Positions 16,601-19,649 of a stretch of 19,649 nt of DNA are shown here, in pieces; position 1 is the stretch's first letter; the number at the start of each line of letters is the position of its first letter. A program made the position numbers and the translations under genes. Under the pieces are notes generated by a model that did not search any database, was not told the DNA's origin, and was given only the letters and a program-made list of their open reading frames with translations. Source of the DNA: Phycisphaerae bacterium. GTDB lineage: Bacteria; Planctomycetota; Phycisphaerae; UBA1845; UTPLA1. Location of the stretch: contig JAFGQA010000319.1 of NCBI GenBank assembly GCA_016935885.1, positions 1 through 19,649 on the forward strand. Reading direction: 5' to 3'.

Positions 16601-17208
16601 GCTGGCGGTTTTCCCCCGCTTTCAGGGACGGCCACATTGGGCGTGCCGGCGGCCGCCTGCCTCGGCCGACAGACAGACTGGTCGAGGCGCAGCCCCTCGA
16701 CGTAGTCCATCGCGAGATAGTACGAACCGCTGGTGATCCCGGAATCGTGAATCGTCACGATGTTCGGATGGCGCAGGCTCGCGGCGAGTTCCACCTCCCG
16801 CTCGAAGCGCCGCTTGGATAATGCCCCTGCGAACGGGCCGCCGAGCAGGACCTTCAAGGCCACGCGTCGGCGCGTGGCAGTCTGGACGGCCTCGTAGACG
16901 ACCCCCTGCCCGCCACGATGAATCTCGCGAACAAGATCGTAACCCTCGATCATCGGCATCGACGGTGTGGACGACCTTGCCGGAGTCGATGCAGCGCGTG
17001 CGACTCCGCTCTGTAACGACAATCGCCTCGAGTCCCCCAAGGCCCCTCGGAGCTCGTGTGCGAAGCGCCGGTTGGTCACGCATTCATCGTACTGTTGCAG
17101 GCATCGTACGCATGACGCTAGATGGGTCCGAATCCGAGCGGCCTCGCGCTCCTGGATCTCGTTGCCGGCCAGCCGTTCAAGCTCCTCAATGGTCGGACAT
17201 TCCGGCAT
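13666..17208 (-). CDS. Membrane Ser/Thr protein kinase with anti-sigma-like zinc motif and 14 WD40 repeats
   Basis: 1180 residues. N-terminus: Cys4 and H29-x3-C33-x2-C36 (HLASCVRC), the zinc motif of ZAS-type anti-sigma factors and zf-HC2 domains. Kinase domain about 88-380: GGQGVV loop, Lys119, HRDLKPSN (231-238), DFG 251-253, SPE 284-286; all key residues are present. Residues about 181-205 are an unusual insert. One membrane segment lies at about 405-427, then a helical linker ('LRNWEWRYLNA') and fourteen WD40 repeats (about 497-1090; repeated SVAFSPDG and TVRIWD), enough for two seven-bladed propellers outside the membrane. A 90-residue helical tail ends it. The ATG is 4 bases after the ECF stop, so the two are one operon. 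The zinc domain probably binds the ECF and the kinase probably phosphorylates it; this is inference from family and position. Confidence 0.92.
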   Translation of the reverse strand: MPECPTIEELERLAGNEIQEREAARIRTHLASCVRCLQQYDECVTNRRFAHELRGALGDSRRLSLQSGVARAASTPARSSTPSMPMIEGYDLVREIHRGGQGVVYEAVQTATRRRVALKVLLGGPFAGALSKRRFEREVELAASLRHPNIVTIHDSGITSGSYYLAMDYVEGLRLDQSVCRPRQAAAGTPNVAVPESGGKPPAFPAVSDILRRFQTICEAVNYAHQRGVIHRDLKPSNILVDAEGQPRLLDFGLAKHLEEGKAEISRATVSIEGQVIGTLAYMSPEQARGETRAVDIRSDVYSLGVILYELLTGEMPYEVCGPLDATLSNIASAEPRRPSAISREIDDEVETIVLKALAKDRERRYQTAGDLARDIGRYLDGDTIEAKRDSKLYVLRKALRRYRVPVVVAASFVILLAVGLVVISGLYFEADVERARARQAERDVLCHAYIGNVVAAAGALSGDDAGRMRRHLDAAPRQLRNWEWRYLNAQADVSLVVIEGHEGTVDSVAFSPDGVFIASGSRDKTVRIWDALTGMELARFDGLEGERIDSVAFSPDGRRLAGAGEGAVWIWDVSTREPVHVLRGHASWIGSVVFSPDGAILASAGRDALIRLWDSSTGKLLRHWRGGRGQWINSAAFSADGALIATGSEDNHVGLWDVRTSQLVRYLTGHGGFAQAVDGIVESVAFNPGDGSQIASGSRDRTVRLWNVADGKELRRFEGHTGWVFSVAFSPDGLRIASGGADQTLRVWDAGSGEVLTTLLGHTDCVNEVAWAPTTENTAPHRTRLASAASDGTVRIWDASLGLWLTRLHHPLPVMCVAFSPDGGRVATAGGDGAVRIWDLVTGDELAALCGHEDVVDSVAFGPKGALLASGSRDGTIRIWNTLTGEHSVVLCPPGDGWINSVAFSPDGLRLASASKGGTVRIWSVTTWQELVTPRRLERWSTVKFCPEGKRLAAGANPLHILDALTSEEITSFDGLESYYGPPAFSPDGTRLAAPSRDQTVHIWDLTTGKLASVLRGHMGWVQAVAFHPDGTRLASGARDGAVRVWDALTSEELLVLRGHSNHVCSVDFSPDGTRLASASQDGTVRIWDTQPYRVRHAQREAALAARAEAKPIVDGLWQELENASLVVTRLRKDTSMAESVRHAALDLVLLRSAALQQPSRNRSLDASARGQHPQSTTR

Positions 17209-17212
17209 GGCA

Positions 17213-17803
17213 CTACCAGATTTCTTCCAACCGCTGTCGCAGCTCGCGAAGTCGCGACGTCACGCGGTTCTTCGCAATGTACACGGCATTTCGTGACAGC
17301 CCCAGGCGTTCGGCTACCTGTTCAGCAGGGCATTCGTCAAGCACATAGAGCCCAAAGGCTTGTAGTGTTGTCGAATCGAACTGCTTCTCCACTTCCGACA
17401 TGCACTCGCGGAGGACCGCTCGCTGCCATTCCTGCTCCCATACCTCCTGGGCGGTCTCGGGCGCCTTGACCGAATCCAGGAACGCAGTGGCGTCCGACTT
17501 GTCAGACATCACAAGCTCTCTGCCTTTCGCCCGCTGCACATCCTGTACTTTCCGGTATGCAATGCCGAACAGCCAACTGCGCAGCCGACCCTTTTTGCGA
17601 TCGTACGCCCCTCGACGGTAGCCCTCCACGAAGGCCATCATCGTGTCCTGGCTCGCATCCTGGGAATCGTTGTCGTCCAGCCCCAGCCGGTGGGCAAACG
17701 CCAGGACCATGGGTTGATAGCGTCCCATGAACCGCTGCCAGGCGGCCTTGTTCTGCGGGTCGGTCAACCCTTCCAGGAGCGTGAGGCTCGTGACGGTGTC
17801 CAA
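17213..17803 (-). CDS. ECF-type RNA polymerase sigma factor, probable TTG start
   Basis: 196 residues from the TTG at 17803, chosen because GGAAGG lies just upstream and the product begins TVTSLTLLEGL, the usual beginning of this family; a longer in-frame ATG at 17884 (223 residues) and one at 18148 add atypical sequence. Region 2 spans about 20-92 ('DSQDASQDTMMAFVEGY', then 'GRLRSWLFGIAYRKVQD'). Region 4 spans about 140-187 with helix-turn-helix 'PAEQVAERLGLSRNAVYIAKNRV'. The linker carries WEQEW (122-126), matching WEKEW in the other ECF. It directly precedes the WD40 kinase (4-base gap), which is the likely regulator. Confidence 0.88.
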   Translation of the reverse strand: MDTVTSLTLLEGLTDPQNKAAWQRFMGRYQPMVLAFAHRLGLDDNDSQDASQDTMMAFVEGYRRGAYDRKKGRLRSWLFGIAYRKVQDVQRAKGRELVMSDKSDATAFLDSVKAPETAQEVWEQEWQRAVLRECMSEVEKQFDSTTLQAFGLYVLDECPAEQVAERLGLSRNAVYIAKNRVTSRLRELRQRLEEIW

Positions 17804-18218
17804 CGATCCTTCCCAAGCAAAGGAACGCAGAGTCCAATCATCGCGCCATTCTACCAACGCCGTGCTGGCCCTCCAAACATGCATGCTCGCCCGCAGGGAG
17901 GGGAACCAGGGTGATCGCATGTTCGGTGTCAACCCACCTGAACGCCTCAACAACCGTGCTCGCGACGGAGCTCCCCGGTCGCCTGACGCTGCTGGCATCG
18001 CAACAAACGCGATTGGCCCTGGAACATGCGATTGTCCTGGAGGGGAACCGGGCAGCAGCTTATCGGAGGGACCGTCGGGGCAGCCGAGGTTTGGCAATCG
18101 GCACGACCTGTCGCTCTGCCACACGCCAATCCCTCTATCGCAAGTCATCCTCTCCTCGGGACACGGAAGCTCTGCTCACACGTTCGTGTGGGAGAATTCG
18201 TCTGTGGGCAGCGTGCTG

Positions 18219-18254
18219 GTTGGCGGTTCGCTTTTTTCTGGGCGAACCGCCAAC
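18219..18254. repeat. Perfect 13-base inverted repeat with T-rich loop
   Basis: GTTGGCGGTTCGC (18219-18231) and GCGAACCGCCAAC (18242-18254) are exact reverse complements around the loop TTTTTTCTGG. It is the longest perfect stem noticed in the window. It sits 28 bases before the expected start of copy C. The T-run is inside the loop rather than after the stem, so it is not a standard terminator in either direction. Confidence 0.7.
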
Positions 18255-18269
18255 AAGAGCGGTCGTGCC

Positions 18270-18275
18270 GGAGGA
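18270..18275 (+). promoter_or_regulatory. Ribosome binding site in front of a lost start codon
   Basis: GGAGGA (18270-18275) is followed by six bases (ACACAC) and then AGG at 18282, the position aligned with the ATG of copy B (both continue AACGAAG). The ideal spacing marks AGG as a mutated ATG. Confidence 0.6.
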
Positions 18276-18281
18276 ACACAC

Positions 18282-18500
18282 AGGAACGAAGAGGAAGCCC
18301 GCGAGATCGCCATCCGGATCCTCGATGAGTTCGAGGAGTTGCTGGCGGCCAAGGGGATCATGGTGCCCTCCGATGATCGGGAAGGTCTGCCGGGTGAGGC
18401 ACGCCTGTACGGCGAGGAGAAATCCCGTTTGCAGGCAGCGATTGTCGGTCTTTTGCTGGAGCAGGCGCACGTAACGGTGACCGACCCGATGTCGGGGATG
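18282..18500 (+). pseudogene. Small repeated-family gene, copy C, start codon lost
   Basis: From 18285 the frame reads NEEEAREIAIRILDEFEELL and continues to VPSDDREG and ARLYGEEK, then a helical 'AAIVGLLLEQA'. The start position carries AGG instead of ATG behind a perfect ribosome site. The second half is diverged from A, B and D (LPGEARLYGEEKSRL instead of REEEACLYGTEYYEL), so C is the oldest or most diverged copy. Its frame stays open and runs on into copy D in the wrong phase. Restoring one base near 18510 would join C and D into one two-domain protein. Function unknown. GTG codons at 18204 and 18213 are in frame but would add the hairpin sequence to the protein. Confidence 0.55.
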
Positions 18501-18553
18501 CGTGCCATCCGCTGCGGCAACTCGCCCTCCACATCCTCGATGAATTCGAGGAG

Positions 18554-18844
18554 TTGCTGGCTTCCAAGGACATCATCGTGCCGTCGGACGACCGCGAGGG
18601 CAGGGAAGAAGAGGCGTGCCTGTACGGCACGGAGTATTACGAGCTGGAGGATGCGATCACCGACATTCTGGTGGAGGAGGCTACAGCCAAACAACGGAGC
18701 TGCGGAACGGCAGACGGCCCGGATGAGGAAGCCAAAGCGGCGTGCGAGGCGATACGGCAGCGCATGGCGATGACGCCATCCGGCTTCGTCGGGGAGCAGC
18801 GCGTCAAGCCGCGGAAGTCCAACAGCGGCCCGCTGAATGAATGA
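18554..18844 (+). CDS. Small repeated-family gene, copy D (best preserved C-terminus)
   Basis: From the TTG at 18554 the frame gives 96 residues: ASKDIIVPSDDREG, REEEACLYGTEYYELED, DAITDILVEEA, then a less conserved basic tail ending SGPLNE. The family helix upstream (LRQLALHILDEFEEL, coded from 18512) is in the same frame but has no ATG, GTG or TTG before it. ATGs at 18489 and 18498 are one base out of phase, as if a G was lost in CCGCTG near 18510 (ATC CGG CTG CGG would read IRLRQLALHILDEF). So D is either expressed from the TTG without its first helix or is a pseudogene. No membrane segment or signal. Function unknown. Confidence 0.5.
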   Translation: MLASKDIIVPSDDREGREEEACLYGTEYYELEDAITDILVEEATAKQRSCGTADGPDEEAKAACEAIRQRMAMTPSGFVGEQRVKPRKSNSGPLNE

Positions 18845-19024
18845 AGCCCGGCTAAGGCGGCCGGGGGAGGTGAAAAATGGGAATTCGAGACCACACCATC
18901 GCCTTCACGTTGTGTGAAGGTGACTTTGAGATGTCGATGGGCAGAAGGCCCATCTTTCACCCGGGCTGATGTTGTTGGGTTTTCTGCACTAACAGACCCT
19001 GCTCGCACGTCCGATTGTCTGTTA
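18845..19024. other. Cluster of nested inverted repeats, possible structured RNA or terminators
   Basis: Perfect pairings: AGCCCGG (18845-18851) with CCGGGCT (18961-18967); CCTTCAC (18902-18908) with GTGAAGG (18914-18920), loop 5; GATGGGC (18936-18942) with GCCCATC (18948-18954), loop 5; TAACAGAC (18990-18997) with GTCTGTTA (19017-19024), loop 19. The first pair encloses the next two hairpins, giving a closed multi-branch fold of 123 bases. The region lies between convergent genes (D ends at 18844, the membrane gene ends at 19141). It matches no RNA family I recognise. Confidence 0.4.
18877..18969 (+). CDS. Possible 30-residue small protein
   Basis: ATG at 18877 is preceded by GGGGGAGGTG with a four-base gap, one of the strongest ribosome sites in the window. 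The product MGIRDHTIAFTLCEGDF and so on ends HPG. There is no domain or membrane segment. It overlaps two hairpins of the inverted-repeat cluster, so the region may be RNA rather than coding. Confidence 0.2.
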   Translation: MGIRDHTIAFTLCEGDFEMSMGRRPIFHPG

Positions 19025-19140
19025 CAGAGCGTCACGTTTCGTGTAATGATGACTCAAGCTTTGTTGCTTTCCGTCGACTCAATGGGCTTCGGCGCCCGTG
19101 TTCATATCGCCTCGCGACGTATACGCGTTAGCACCTGGAT

Positions 19141-19353
19141 TTACACGCGCCCACCGGCCTTGCCTTCCTGGCGAAACTGGCGAATGTGGCGGACGTAAAG
19201 CGCCAGTAGCACCAGCGGTGGAACCACGAAGCCTGCGATCATCCAGAGCAGTTGCCGGCTCTGTCGGAACCCGAGCTCCATTGCCCATTTCCCGCAGATG
19301 ATCGCCGTGATTACACCGACCCAGCCGTATGTGACGTAATCGACGCTTTCCAT
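19141..19353 (-). CDS. Small two-helix membrane protein
   Basis: 70 residues from the ATG at 19353, chosen because GAGGAG lies 6 bases upstream; an in-frame ATG at 19395 would add 14 residues and sit 3 bases from the previous stop. A first hydrophobic segment 'VGVITAIICGKWAM' (about 11-24) and a stronger second one 'LLWMIAGFVVPPLVLLALYV' (about 34-53) are followed by a basic tail RHIRQFRQEGKAGGRV. This suggests an inner-membrane protein with a cytoplasmic C-terminus. No family recognised. It follows the gene at 19399 on the same strand by 45 bases and is likely cotranscribed. Confidence 0.7.
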   Translation of the reverse strand: MESVDYVTYGWVGVITAIICGKWAMELGFRQSRQLLWMIAGFVVPPLVLLALYVRHIRQFRQEGKAGGRV

Positions 19354-19398
19354 CGCATTCTCCTCGTACTGCCGCGATAATCCGGGATTTCCCATTTG

Positions 19399-19632
19399 TC
19401 AGACCTCACTCGCTATCGTACCCAGGCGAGCCACTTGATCCAAGCGAAGACCGCCTATCTTGCCCCTGCTCTTGCCCACCGAGCCGGCCTCCCGGCTCGC
19501 CAAGACGCCGATTCGGCCGCTTCCGCCTTCGGAACCTCGGCTTTGCGGCGCTTCGCCCCCGGAAGCACGCACTGGCGCAAGAACAACCACCAACCCTATC
19601 GTCAAACCAAACACGATCCACGTAGTGGACAT
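19399..19632 (-). CDS. Small exported hypothetical protein
   Basis: 77 residues. An N-terminal hydrophobic segment 'WIVFGLTIGLVVVLAPVRA' (5-23) looks like a signal peptide or anchor. The remainder is Gly/Ser/Arg-rich and polar ('RGSEGGSGRIGVLASREAGS'), probably disordered outside the membrane. GGGAG lies 7 bases before the ATG at 19632. It is the first visible gene of a short minus-strand run with the two-helix protein. No family recognised. Confidence 0.6.
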   Translation of the reverse strand: MSTTWIVFGLTIGLVVVLAPVRASGGEAPQSRGSEGGSGRIGVLASREAGSVGKSRGKIGGLRLDQVARLGTIASEV

Positions 19633-19649
19633 AGCCGGTCTCCCGATCA

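Larger units (their letters stand above)
17804..18281. other. Region upstream of the second ECF gene and of copy C
   Basis: 478 bases between the divergent ECF gene (minus) and copy C (plus). Long frames on both strands cross it but have no domain and clash with each other, so none is called. It holds a CACACG-TT-CGTGTG hairpin at 18177-18190 and the strong 13-base inverted repeat at 18219-18254. The ECF promoter should lie here but no clear boxes were identified. Confidence 0.5.

Noticed and set aside
17804..18148. N-terminal extension of the second ECF to 311 residues
   Set aside because: The added part is low-complexity and unlike any ECF; the TTG at 17803 gives the usual family length with a ribosome site.
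17727..18773. Long plus-strand frame of 348 codons across the ECF upstream region and copies C and D
   Set aside because: It contains copy C in phase but its first 180 codons overlap the ECF gene and lack any feature, and its last 90 codons read copy D out of phase.
18845..18900. tRNA-like stretch around GAATTCGAGACC
   Set aside because: A T-arm-like string is present but no acceptor, D or anticodon arms fit around it.
18219..19024. Integron attC sites for the small gene copies
   Set aside because: The inverted repeats do not carry the GTTRRRY/RYYYAAC core motifs and no integrase is visible.

Overview
The window looks like a piece of a GC-rich Planctomycetota chromosome, most likely from the Phycisphaerae side of the phylum. 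The reasons are family-level: two extracytoplasmic-function (ECF) sigma factor genes each paired with a large Ser/Thr kinase, secreted proteins ending in dockerin-like Ca-binding F-hand pairs, the planctomycete-type 'DCNGNGIPDECDI' motif, and a DUF1570-type secreted protein. No phage, CRISPR, tRNA or rRNA gene is visible, and no intact insertion sequence was recognised.

Layout. Bases 1-226 hold the 3' part of a small repeated gene (copy A). Bases 204-4141 (minus) are a tight three-gene run of secreted proteins: a tail-fibre-like repeat protein, a trypsin-like protease and a small dockerin-like protein. A 484-base divergent gap with a good promoter and an inverted repeat separates these from an ECF sigma factor overlapping a kinase with TPR repeats (4626-7581, plus). 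Next come a frameshifted copy B of the small gene (7783-8020), a DUF1570 protein with a degenerate zinc motif (8081-9259, minus), two overlapping small reading frames (9412-9782, minus), a secreted dockerin protein (9827-11500, minus) and a secreted chimera of a beta-helix-like segment and a ten-motif DnaJ-type cysteine cluster (11817-13391, minus). Bases 13666-17803 (minus) hold the second ECF-kinase pair; this kinase has an N-terminal anti-sigma-like zinc motif, one membrane segment and 14 WD40 repeats. The right part holds two more damaged copies of the small gene (C and D, 18282-18844), a convergent gap full of inverted repeats, and two small membrane or secreted proteins (19141-19632, minus).

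How it may work together (inference). Two membrane kinases with different outward-facing repeat sensors (TPR and WD40) each sit next to the ECF factor they probably control. The secreted proteins around them are plausible regulon members or simply cell-surface neighbours.

The least-explained item is the four-copy small gene family. Its core contains 'ILDEFEELLA', 'VPSDDREG' and 'ACLYGTEYYELED'. Each visible copy carries a lesion that can be read from comparison with the others. A second candidate is the cluster of nested inverted repeats at 18845-19024.
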